Shown here piece after piece: positions 1 through 10,153 of a DNA stretch of 64,000 bases. The DNA is from Silurus meridionalis (taxonomy: Eukaryota > Chordata > Actinopteri > Siluriformes > Siluridae), in assembly GCF_014805685.1 (NCBI RefSeq), contig NC_060907.1, forward strand, positions 4,579,352-4,643,351, read 5' to 3'. A model generated the notes under the pieces. It was not told where the DNA came from, searched no databases, and saw nothing but the letters and a program-made list of their open reading frames with translations. The position numbers were made by a program, and so were the translations under genes. The stretch's first letter is position 1, and each line of letters starts with the position of its first letter.

Positions 1-189
1 TTATGTGGCTTTTGCATTGTTTAAGTACACTTTTATACATAAATACACTGAATTAGGATTTTATATATTTATAATAAACAAAACATTGAATAAAAAATTA
101 CTACACGTCTGTATGTCTTCAAGATAAACTTTACAAATGTGCCTACAGGATAAAAGTTGTGCTCTAAGTATGTGATTACATGTGTAATG
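1..189. other. AT-rich flank, no gene seen
   Basis: This AT-rich stretch lies 3' of the small minus-strand reading frame that ends at 190. It would be that frame's 3' untranslated region or flank. I see no clean AATAAA on the minus strand here and no repeat family I recognise. Confidence 0.4.
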
Positions 190-432
190 TTATGAGTTGG
201 TGTCAGAAGGTTTTGTTAGCAGAAGCGATTCTTCTTTATAAAGTATAATAAAATGGTGCCTCACCTCCGCCCTCCTGCTCCAGAGATCATCAATCTCCTT
301 GCTGAGGTACTGGGCGGGTTTCCTCGTGCAGCTGCGTCGAGGCGGGAAAAGTCCCGCGTCCAGTGTCCTTTTCAGTGTCCACACCCTTTTCCTCTCAGTC
401 CTCCGCGTCCCAAACACTCTAACAAGTAACAT
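190..432 (-). CDS. Hypothetical basic 80-residue protein
   Basis: The frame runs from an ATG at 432 in a strong initiation context (ttcaccATG) to TAA at 190. The product is 80 residues, Arg/Lys-rich in its first half (VFGTRRTERKR near residues 6-16), with a helix-like middle (LSKEIDDLWSRR). I do not recognise the family. The basic N terminus is compatible with a mitochondrial or ribosome-associated protein, but that is only inference. The sequence just upstream (ctataacttgtag before the leader) could be a splice acceptor, so a non-coding first exon is possible. The CpG-rich, YY1-motif-bearing block at 538-760 lies about 110 bp upstream and would serve as its promoter. It is one of the few non-repeat frames in the window, but it could be a chance ORF. 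Confidence 0.35.
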   Translation of the reverse strand: MLLVRVFGTRRTERKRVWTLKRTLDAGLFPPRRSCTRKPAQYLSKEIDDLWSRRAEVRHHFIILYKEESLLLTKPSDTNS

Positions 433-537
433 GGTGAACTTCCACTACAAGTTATAGAAAAAATAAGCACAGAAATTCAAAGCCTCGAGCACCGCACATA
501 GAAAATATTTAGAGCACAATAAAGTTGCTGTTAACAC

Positions 538-760
538 TGCGCCATCTTGCCGCCGCCCGTTACAGCACGAGGTGCGAGAAAGCGCGAAAACAAAATGGCG
601 ACGGTGGGCGGAGCTTCATTCAGTTACAGCAGGAAATGTGGGAAAGCGCGAAAACAAGATGGCGCCGGTGGGCGGAGCTTCATTCAGTTACAGCAGGAAA
701 TGTGGGAAAGCCCGAAAACAAGATGGCGTCGGCGAGTTAATAGAAAATAATAAGTATAAT
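538..760. promoter_or_regulatory. CpG promoter with repeated YY1-like motifs in a 64-bp minisatellite
   Basis: A GC-rich block contains CGCCATCTTG at about 540 and then three copies of AA(A/G)ATGGCG in the opposite orientation, near 591, 655 and 721. The last three sit in a tandem repeat of period 64 bp (agcgcgaaaacaa starts at 581, 645 and 709). CAAGATGGCG is the core of the YY1 site found in many housekeeping promoters. The inference is a promoter for the minus-strand frame ending at 432, possibly bidirectional with a transcript starting near 1020. Confidence 0.5.
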
Positions 761-1017
761 TTCTGTAATGTATCAATTAGTGATGTAGATAGTGATCATG
801 TTTAGTAAACATGTTTTTATAAAATAAATTGAAAGCTGTTTAATAGAGAAACGCGATTTAAACAGCGTTAGCTCGCTAGCATTTTTGCTATTAGTGTAAA
901 CATAAGCACACATTAACTCGTGACAGTAAATTACAGATTTTTATTTTTTTTTTCTTATTTTTTGAACCTATTCATATGTTTTGGCTTTTTTTTTCGAATG
1001 CTTAATTAGAGATGTAG
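761..1017. other. AT-rich spacer, nothing identified
   Basis: Non-coding sequence with homopolymer T runs near 945-990. No gene, repeat family or RNA was recognised. Confidence 0.4.
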
Positions 1018-1111
1018 TGAAGCGGCGGGTTCATTTCCTGTTTGGACCGGAAGTAGATTCTGCACATGAGAAGATGCATGTGGCTCTGACGGAAGCTGCT
1101 GTTGATCGAAA
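1018..1111 (+). other. Possible first exon with ETS-like site and splice donor
   Basis: A GC-rich patch has ACCGGAAGTAG (ETS-type core GGAAG) near 1044-1054. A short leader follows, and an ATG at about 1074 opens 13 codons (MHVALTEAAVDRK) that run into AAG|GTAATT, a plausible splice donor at 1112. The next exon would lie outside recognisable sequence, because retroviral debris follows from 1557. It may be the start of a plus-strand gene that shares the promoter region at 538-760, or an untranslated first exon. Confidence 0.25.
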
Positions 1112-1319
1112 GGTAATTTATTATTGTTACTACTCAATAGTATAGTTACTATTAATTACTATTAAGTATAAATGATCGTGGATCATTCTGGCTTGTTTGT
1201 TTAGTTTTTTAAGGTCTTGGCAGCTCGTTTTACAGTTAGAAAGCAGCTAGCACGCGATGCTAACGGCGCTAGCGGCATTGCAGTGGTTATCATTGTGTTT
1301 ACAGACTGTATAGAGAGAA

Positions 1320-1361
<42 letters not shown>

Positions 1362-1556
1362 AAAATGTATTTTATTTATTCAAATGTAAAAAAAAAAAAA
1401 TTAAAGAGGGGGAGAGTGTGAATATTCAATAGACCATGTTTTTACCAAAATGTCAGTTGATGATTTAATTAAAGATCACTGGTTCATATCATACCAAAAT
1501 CTGATTACCACAAGTGCAAAACTCAATATCCACTGAAATCAGACCGTCCTCTGTTT
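1112..1556. repeat. Spacer with (GT)n microsatellite
   Basis: A GT dinucleotide run occupies about 1322-1360 and an A-run lies near 1389-1400. The rest is AT-rich with no recognised gene. It would be intron 1 if the exon at 1018-1111 is real. Confidence 0.7.
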
Positions 1557-1790
1557 TGTCTGTCGCCCACAAACAGGTGAAGGAGGCGCTTTCTGGAGCG
1601 GAGCAGACGCCTCTACATAACCTGAAATCGGGAGACCGGGTGAAGTGAAGTGGTGAAGTACTTCAGAAGAAAGAGCCGGAACACCAAACGGTGGCTGGGG
1701 CCTTTCCAGGTGCTCCTGACAACGCAGACTGCTGTGAATGTCACAGAGAGAGCCACGTGGATTCACGCCAGCCGGTGCAAACGAGTGCCA
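1557..1790 (+). pseudogene. Retroviral integrase C-terminal fragment
   Basis: Translation gives the end of a gamma/epsilon-type pol: a stretch through HNLKSGDRVK, then a frameshift and stop near 1648-1650, then RWLGPFQVLL and WIHASRCKRVP. This is the GPY/F-like domain that ends integrase in gammaretrovirus-like elements. A local GTGAAGTG duplication seems to cause the frame change. Catalytic core, RNase H and reverse transcriptase are absent upstream, so only the 3' part of the provirus survives. Sequence to about 2236 would be env but shows no recognisable envelope domain. Confidence 0.75.
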
Positions 1791-2236
1791 GACCCGGAAC
1801 AGGGGTTGATGGGAGACGGGGAAAGTGAGAACACTTCACATAGGAACTCTGGTGTCGCTGGACCTCGTGAGGTGGGAGAAGGGCGCCGTTTAGGTGCTTA
1901 AGTCGCACCTGCCCTTCAAGCACCAATAACGTCAAGAATAGGAAAGGTGTCACCAGACTAGATCTAGAACAAACAGGAGACCCGCTCCGATCCACCTGAC
2001 GACACACAACCTGAGAAGGATACGTTAATTTAAGTAGTTAAGCGTTGAATTATGTTGTAACGAGTTTAGAATATTCACGATTATTGAAAACCCTTATGGG
2101 AAAGTTTGTGTCTGATGTTCCATTTCTCTGTTTCACCCTAAACTGTTTAGACATGTTTTATTTTTGCAGTTGTGTCTTATTGAATGATCAAATATTACAA
2201 AGAATAAAATTTGACTCTGGAGTTTGTCCATAAAGG
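1791..2236 (+). other. Degenerate retroviral 3' region
   Basis: Lies between the integrase remnant and the polypurine tract. A 62-residue open frame at 2045-2233 is hydrophobic in the middle and could be the tail of an envelope protein, but I cannot support that assignment. Confidence 0.3.
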
Positions 2237-2635
2237 ACAAAAAGGAGGGAAATGTAATGGAAAACTTTTCATCATATTGAATTATACTTTGTGAATGTCA
2301 TGTTTATCTGAAATGAGACTTTTCTCACGTTTTGAGTCCGACAACAGAAAACCCATATGTTGATTCCAGTCCTCAGTTTCATAGCAGCCGACACCTAATG
2401 AACTGTCACATGCATCAGTAAAGAACCCCCCCCCCCCACACGTTCGTTTTTCACCTAGTTTTCATATAACTACATGCTCTGAAACATTCTGTTCCAGCAA
2501 AAGGCGACTTGTATGAATATGCTCTATGAGCTGCACAGGGACGGGAGGGTGGGAGTGAAGAGTAATAAAAGCAGAGTGAAAGAAGAGGAGGTATCTCTTT
2601 CCTCACTCACATCTTGCAGAGTTTATTGCAGAGGA
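2237..2635 (+). repeat. Polypurine tract and truncated 3' LTR
   Basis: AAAAAGGAGGGAA (about 2239-2252) is a retroviral-style polypurine tract followed directly by TGTAATGG, the expected TG start of an LTR. A TAATAAAAG box near 2561 may be the core promoter. The LTR is cut at the inverted-repeat boundary (2636), so its CA end is missing. Confidence 0.55.
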
Positions 2636-2754
2636 TTCTCACATACACACACTGAAGGTCCCTGTCTCCAGAAGGTCCATCTTCTTCTGTAAAACAGTGA
2701 GAGACAGACAGAGAGAGAGACTTTTTGACTTTTAACATTCCTCTATTACACAGT

Positions 2755-4790
2755 TATGCAGTGTCCACCAAATCCTGTCCTGGAGACAGAACAGCTAAAA
2801 TTACAAACAGAATTTGACTTATTGACGGCCAACCAGGCAGAATTTCTATTAAACCCACAAAAGCAGCTTACTGCTTACACGGAGAGCGAGCTGGCCGCCT
2901 TTTAGCATCTCAGCTTAGACATCAGTGTGCTGCCCAATTAATCCCGCAGGTATATGACTCCTCAAATAACCGTACTTCAGATCGGGTTAGTATAAATTCA
3001 GAGTTCGCTTCTTTTTATTCTAATCTTTACAGATCAGAAGGCTGTTCGGACGCTACTGCTATTCAGAGGTTTCTTTCTCAATTAAAAAAAGTTAAACCCA
3101 GATACAACCAGCGGCCTGGATGAACCTCTTAGCTTGGGGGAATTAACCGCTTGCATTTCAATTATTAAAATCAACAAGGCTCCTGGCCCTGACGGCTTCC
3201 CTGACCAATTTTATTTATTTATTTATTTATTTTAGGTTTTCTGGTCAGCTATTCCCCATATCATTAGAGCTATACAATTACTCACTTGAACCATTTTTTT
3301 TTATTTTTTTATTTTTTATCACGATCTCTGAACCAGGCTTTGAACTCATTTATTTTAAAGAAAGTCAAGGACCCTACACTCTGCGGCAGCTACAGAACAG
3401 TTAGCCTAATCAATAACGACGCTAAAGTACTAGCTAAAGTTTTGGCCAAACGCTAAGAGAATCATCATATCAGATGACCAAACTGGCTTTATACTGGGCC
3501 ATCAGTTATCGTCCAATATACATAGACTTTTGAATGTTGTCTTTACGCCATCCCAGTCGTTAAGGTCAGAAATGGTCATCTCTCTCTCGATGCAGAGAAA
3601 GCTTTTGACCGAGTGGAGTGGGATTATTTATTTGTGGTTTTACAAGAATTTGGATTCAGATGCTGTATTCTTCTCCTTCGGCTTGTGTGAAGACTAACTT
3701 TCTCATGGCACCCATCAAGGGTGTCCGCTCTCCCTCTACTTTTTGCTTTGGCTATAGAGCCTCTTTTTATAGTCTTAAAATGGTCTTCAGTATTTACGGG
3801 TATTCTTAGAGGAGGAAGGGAACACCACGTGTCACTGTATGCAGACGATCTATTGCTTTATGTTTCAGATCCTCTTAAGTGTGTGGACAGTATACTGCGT
3901 CTATTGAATGAGTTTGGCTCTATTTCAGGATACAGGTTGAACCTGGCTAAAAGTGAGTGTTTAATGATTTGTTTCTGGATCACACACTTGTTTCATTCAA
4001 TGATTTGCTAAGTAGGTTCAGTATCTCCAAATCGAATTTATTTAACTACACAATTTTGCTAAAGCATATTTTGCTACATTCCCCCAGCAGCCAAGGAAAA
4101 CTTTAATTAAAGTAATATTTTCTCTTTCAAAGTCTGATAACCGTATTGCCTCTATCTATGATCTGCTTCGATCTTCACAGTCCTCTTCTCTTTTTGCGCT
4201 TAAAGGAGTCTGGGAGTGGGAGTTTGCGCTAAAACTGTGCTGTGAAATAATGTTTTAGCTCAAATTAACTCTGTCTGTATTTGTGCTCGTTTGAGTCTTA
4301 TACAGTTTAAAGTAGTTCATTGAATTCATTTCACCAAAGCAAAATAAAAAAAAACTTTAACAGATAACATTCAAAATGTCTGTGTAATAGATGTTTGTTG
4401 TCCCCGGCAGATCATACTCATACATTTTACCCCTGTCTTAAACTGAACTCTTTCTGGTCTTATTTCTTTGACATATTGTCAAAAGCTCTTAATGTCTCTG
4501 TGAAACCCTGCCCAATTATTGCAATTTTTTAAGTATCTCCCGTTTATGTGGTTTATATAATAAGCGACATTACGATATTATTGCTTTTTCCTCACTAGTA
4601 GCCAGAAGACGAATACTGCTGAATACATTGGAAATCCCCATGCCCTCCTGCTAATTTCTCTTGGTTAAAGGAGTTCATGTCTTTTCTACATTTGGAAAAA
4701 ATAAAACACAACTAGAGACTCTGTTAACTTATTTTACAAAATCTGGAATCCGATGATTTCCTTTGTTAAGACCTTCAGAGGAAATGGAAC
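2755..4790 (+). pseudogene. L1/Tx1-like LINE ORF2 fragment
   Basis: Decayed non-LTR retrotransposon. It covers the linker between endonuclease and reverse transcriptase (GERAGRLLASQLRHQ near 2880-2935), the palm motif around DQTGFILGHQLSSNI (near 3477), the catalytic motif YADDLLLYVSDP (3838-3875) and a C-terminal stretch with FWSYFFDILSKALN (near 4450). Many stops, frameshifts and T-rich insertions make it inactive. The endonuclease is missing. A mirror copy lies at 19790-22872. The boundary at about 2755 is shared by both arms, and homology goes on outside the LINE, so the copies arose by duplication of the locus and not by two insertions. Confidence 0.85.
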
Positions 4791-4920
4791 GTAAAAGAGA
4801 GGCTTTTTTATTTTCCTTTTCTTTTTCTTTCCTTTTTTTTCATCTCGCGTGAGCACGCATACGGTGGACCAGAAAAAACCCTGAGCATAAATAAAATAAA
4901 TCCGTGCACGCGTTCAAACA

Positions 4921-5775
4921 CAATATGGTCAAAAGTATTCGGACACCGACTGTGTTTTCACCCCACACATGCGTAATTCTTCACCAAACATAAACTGGAG
5001 GCTGTACAGGACATTTTCAACGAAGATTTTCCCTTTATTTAACTTTACTACATGATCCAAACCTGTTCCAGAATATCAATGCTCCTGTGCACAGTTACAT
5101 GGAGATCTTCCTGCTATAAAGCTCTGACCCTCAACCCTTGAGGGAATCTCCACAAATCTCCATAATCTAGTGAAACATCTTCCCAGAAGACTTTGTAGAT
5201 TATTATAAGAGTAAACGGGGATCAATGTGGAAGACTAAATCTAGACTTTTCTCTGTTCTATAGATGGGCAGTATACATAGGGGTACAGTATGCTCTAGAA
5301 AGTAGTCTTCACAGATCTTGTGCACATACTAAATTTCCAAATTAACATATTTGCTTGTGCATACATCACATGACACTGTCTGTAGATGTCCCTATCATCA
5401 GACAAGTCAGCAGATATATAATGCACCATATATTGTTATAGAATGGACTAGAAGGACAATACCAGAGAGTGAAAAGTCATGAAATAAAAGTTTCCTGTTC
5501 TAATTACTCCTGTTGATCTTGATCTTCTTCTTTTTTGCATGTATTTAATATCTAAAATCATAATCTAATCTAATCCATATTGAGAATAAATCCTTCATAG
5601 CCTTTGAAGACCTGCACTAGTGTTTGTTTTTATGTATTTAAAAAAAATGTTCTATAAATCGTAAGTCGTGTTGTATAAGGGCTTCTTTTAGATGTCGTAA
5701 ATGTAAATGAACACAAAGTTCCAAAAGAAACACACAGCAATCTTATGGTTAAGTGTCCAAAAACTTTTGGCCTAA
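4921..5775 (+). mobile_element. Tc1/mariner remnant, internally rearranged
   Basis: The ends look like inverted repeats: TGGTCAAAAGTATTCGGACA near 4925 and, reversed, TGTCCAAAAACTTTTGGCC near 5755. Between them, 5110-5240 matches the 3' part of a Tc1-like transposase gene of fish (GGAATCTCCACAAATCTCCA). The open frame is gone. The mirror copy is at 18846-19730. Confidence 0.6.
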
Positions 5776-6345
5776 TAAGAAACATTTTAGCGACATAAAT
5801 GTGTGTACATTATTTTGGGCAGTAGTTTGTATTATTTTTTTGTTTGTTTGTTTGTTTGTTTATTTATTTATTTATTCAAGCAATTTTTGTCCTCCATAAT
5901 TACACACCTTTCAGTTCCCACCTGATGATGCAGTCAAAGAAAAAACAGTGAAACATGACGCATTAACTGAGTAACACTGGTGATTACTGGTGATCGCACT
6001 GGTTTCTGAAAGGAGCCTCGTGCATTTGTAAAATGTAATTAGTTGTAATTCTGGCTGTGTAACGACCAGCACAACATCTAACACTGCACAGTAATTAGAC
6101 AATTAGTTTGGAAAAAAAATGTCCGGGAGTCTGTTTTTTATGCAAATACGAACCTACAATCCAGTTTTTTATTAATATTTCAATGCCATACAATTAATCC
6201 ATTTATTGATCTTTTAAAATACTTTTTCTTATCCTATACTGTGTCCCAGGCAGAGGTGGAAAGTAACCAATTATATTTACTCACATTATTGTAATTTAGT
6301 CGGGTTTTTTTTTAGTGCACTTCTACTTTTTAAATCTGTAAATTG
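5776..6345. other. Intergenic spacer, partial MITE-like end
   Basis: AT-rich, with short tetranucleotide runs (TTTG)n and (TTTA)n near 5838-5876. GGCAGAGGTGGAAAGTAAC near 6250 resembles the end of hAT-type miniature elements common in fish. Mirrored at about 18350-18840. Confidence 0.35.
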
Positions 6346-6505
6346 TAAACTGTGAGAGACATAATCTAAAAAAAAAAAAAAAACCAGAAATCACAATGTA
6401 TGAATTTTAAACTATTTATTTGTTTGATGTCTCTCACAGTGGACATGCACCTACGATGACAATTTCAGACCCCTCCATGATTTTAAAGTGGAAGAACTTG
6501 CACAC
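6346..6505. repeat. Tc1-type MITE fragment
   Basis: The sequence is homologous to the terminal inverted repeat of the Tc1 element at 52054-53599 (shared GTGGACATGCACCTACGATG and the A-run near 6368). There is no coding region. The mirror copy is at 18136-18316. Confidence 0.65.
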
Positions 6506-6536
6506 ACACACTCACTGTATATATATATATATATAA

Positions 6537-6577
<41 letters not shown>

Positions 6578-6959
6578 GCTGGCCAAATGTATAGGAGACA
6601 GCATTAAAATTTTGCATCACTGGGACTTTCCTATCAGCATGTGTTCTTTCCAGAGAACTGGTGAACACATATTGTAGTCTGTGGGGCACAATTCTGTGTA
6701 TCTGTGTGCGTGAATGAAGGGTCTGTTCAGTCAGAAGGGTTTGATTGAATGTTTATAAAATATAAAAACATATATACATTTAAAACATTAAATTTAAAAT
6801 AATAACAACAAGAACAATAAATAAAAAAAAACTACAAAAGAACACTAAAACATTTAACAAAAAAAAATCAAAAAATAATTGTGGAGGCCAGGTCCATGGA
6901 ACAGCAACCTAGAATAAAACCATGCAGATGTTAGTTATGATGCAAAAACAAAACCGAAA
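6506..6959. other. Spacer with AT and GT runs
   Basis: (TA)n at about 6516-6532 and (GT)n at about 6540-6574, then unassigned sequence. It lies downstream of gene copy A. No coding frame is supported. Mirrored near 17700-18070. Confidence 0.4.
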
Positions 6960-7486
6960 TCGTTACTTTTTATTTTTATTCTCAAAATACTTCAACTTAC
7001 TGCAACATAAAGCATTTTGTCGTTGACTTAAAGGTATTCAGCATGAGAAATTATATTCTAACTACAGAACAACTTACAGTAAAAATCGTAATTACAGAAC
7101 AAAGTTTTAAAACAATCACAATACTAACTAATGTTTGGAAAAAGTTTAATTACAGTAATTAGAACAGGAATGGTTTACATTATGAACTTTGAGCAACTTA
7201 CATTAACGAGAGGACCGGCCTCCGCCTCTGAAGTCCTGCTTCAGGATGAGCTGGAGAAGTCTGAGAAAGATGAGGTGGAGAAGTCTGAGAAAGATGAGGT
7301 GGAGGAGTCTGAGAAGGATGGGGTGGAGAAGTCTGAGAAAGATGAGGTGGGGGGGTCCGGACTGTTCCCAGAGGGTGGGGCATCTAAATACATATAATAA
7401 ATACAAATGAAAAGTAGAATATAATATAACTATAAGGTATAAAATATAGGGATAAAAATATATATTGTTATATTATATTGTGTGTG

Positions 7487-7566
<80 letters not shown>

Positions 7567-7984
7567 TTATATATATATACAATCACACACACACGTGAGT
7601 GTGTGTCTGTGTGTATTACCTCTATGTATGACGATCACTTCTGAAAAAGACAATAAATGTAAAAAAAGAAGTTAAAATTATTATATGTACTGTCATTATA
7701 TGTGTGTGTCTGTAGGTGTGTGAGTGAGTGTGTAAGTGTGTGTCTTACCTTTTAAATGCAGTCATCTCTGAAATAAAAACCAAAAATGTACAAAAAGAGG
7801 TTACAATTATTATATATACTGACATTATAATATGTGTGTCTGTAGGTGTGTGTGTGTATTTGAGTGTGTGTGTGTGTGTATTACCTCTAGTTATCTCCAC
7901 CGATTCTGAAATAAAAACATGAAATGTAAAAAAGTTAAAAGAAGTTAAAATTATTATATGTACTGTCATTAGAATATGTGTCTG

Positions 7985-8027
<43 letters not shown>

Positions 8028-8667
8028 TACCTTTAATTTTCTCCTCAATTGTCTTCACATGTTTAATGGCTGAAATAAAAACACAATAAATGTTATACAA
8101 TTTAAAAAGAAGTTAAAATAATTATATTGCGTTAATATGCGTGTGTTTGTCAGTAGATGTGTGTGTGTATGTGAGATTGAGTGTGTGTGTGTGTGTGTTT
8201 TAAAAGTGTGTATGTGTGTTTGAGTGTTTGTTGTTATTACCTCTCGCTTGTTTAACGGCTGAAATAAAAGTGTGTATGTGTGTAAATGTTTGTGTGTCTT
8301 TCCTATCCAAAACATAAATACTGGAAGAAAACACAATAAATGTTATATAATTTGAAAATAAGTTCAAATTATTATATCTACTATCATTAAAATGTGTGTT
8401 AGTAGATGTGTGTGTGTGTATGAGTGTGTGAGTGTCTGTATGAATTGTGAGTGACTGAGTGTGTGAGTGAGTGTGTGTGTGTGTCTGTAGGAATGTGTGA
8501 GTGACTGAGTGTGTGTGTGTGTGTGTGTGTATCTGTGTGAGTGAGTGTGTGTGTGAGTGTGTGTGTGAGTGTCTGTATGTTTGTGAGTGTGTGTGTATCT
8601 GTGTGAGTGTCTGTATGTATGTGAGTTAGTGTGTGTGAGTGTGAGATTGTGTGTATATATGTATGTA

Positions 8668-8698
<31 letters not shown>

Positions 8699-9343
8699 TT
8701 TTCTTACTTGCATATATTACATGGCAGATTTCAATCACGTTGTGTACTAAAGAAAAAAAGATATAGACACGTATTAATTATCAAGCTTAACAACACATTC
8801 AAGTCATTATAGTGACTGTCTTAATTGTGTGTGTGCTGAGAGTATTCTGAGTGTGTGTGCATTTGTATATGTGTGTGTCTGTGTGTTTGTATATGTGTGT
8901 GTGTCTTTTACCCATATTTAAGATCGTATCTGTGGAAGAAAAAAAATGTTTCATGAAGAACAACAAAATCAACAACACATTCATGTCATTATATTTACTC
9001 TCAGTATAGTGTGTGTGTGTGTGTTTTCTAAAGGGTGTGTGTAAATATTTTTTTTAACTAAGATCAATAAGTTGAACAACACGTTCATGTCATTATAGTG
9101 ACTGTCAGTATAGTGTGTGTGTGTGTGTAAGTAAAAGTGTGTGTAATTGAAAGTGTGTGTGTGTGTGTGTGTGAGAGAGTGTGTGTAGGTGAGAGTGTGA
9201 GTGTTTATGTGTCAGCATGTGTGTCAGTGTGTGTGTGAATCTTACCCATGTTTTCTTTTTCTCTTCTTCTTGTATTCACTGACAAAAAAAAACACAAAAA
9301 ACTGTTATAAAACATGTTTGACATTATGTTGACATTCATTACA

Positions 9344-9399
<56 letters not shown>

Positions 9400-10121
9400 T
9401 CAGAGTGAATTGAGACAAGGCCGGAGTGAGCCTGTATTAGTGTGAAATGAGACGAGGCCGGAGTGAGCCTGGATTAGTGTGAAATGTGATGAGGCCGGAG
9501 TGAGGCGTATTAGTGTGAATTGAGACGAGACTGGAGTGAGCCTGTATTAGTGCACTTCAGAGAACTCAGTTCAGACTTTAACTAAAAATCAGTCTCACAC
9601 ACACTTCAACACAACAGTATTTACACATTTTCCTTCATTTTTACCTCAAATAATCCCAAATATTCTCCTACACAACACTATGTAGTGCACTAAACATAGT
9701 GTATGAGACACTACACAAAATAAAATCCTTTTACAGAGAAATGTAGAGAAATAACACATATTTAGTTCAGACACTTATACAGTACAAAAGCCCTGACTTT
9801 CCTGATCACCGGTCCGTGAAAAAACTGTCGAACATTAAACCGGTCCGTGAAAAAAAAAAGGTTGGGGACCACCGATTTAGAGCATATATTCAAATTTAAA
9901 TGTACAGTTTTGATGTATTTTATTTTATAATTTTTTTATTATATAAAATATATTAATTAGTGGTTAAATATAATAGGGGTTCTCTGGTGGTCTAGTGGTT
10001 AGGATTCGGCGCTCTGACCGCTGCAGCCCGGGTTCGAGTCCCGGTCAGAGAACCAAACCCAGCCATTAGGGTTTTACAATCCAGTGCACTCTTAGTGCCG
10101 GTCCCAAGCCCGAATAAATAA

Positions 10122-10153
<32 letters not shown>

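Larger units (their letters stand above)
2636..9656 (+). repeat. Left arm of giant inverted repeat
   Basis: This arm reappears as its reverse complement at about 15322-22995. Matching landmarks in mirror order are the block at 2636-2760 and 22865-22995, the L1 fragment, the Tc1 remnant (4921-5775 and 18846-19730), the serine-rich exon (7241-7383 and 17378-17407), the intron near 8830 and 16890, and the intron-1 minisatellite (9405-9560 and 15390-15570). Local indels and microsatellite length differences separate the arms. Confidence 0.85.

Noticed and set aside
7131..7397. Plus-strand KSEKDEVE-repeat protein
   Set aside because: It is the antisense reading of the serine-rich last exon; it has no splice or promoter support, whereas the minus-strand frame fits the microexon model.
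8364..8738. Long open frames rich in Thr-His (THTHTH) or Cys-Val (CVCV), here and at 15675-17407, 26287-32124
   Set aside because: They are translations of GT/CA dinucleotide repeats in several frames at once; only the short splice-flanked segments between the repeats look coding.
9980..10052. A stand-alone functional tRNA-Glu gene
   Set aside because: It folds well, but the same head-plus-body structure occurs three times with a simple-repeat tail, so it is best explained as a SINE.
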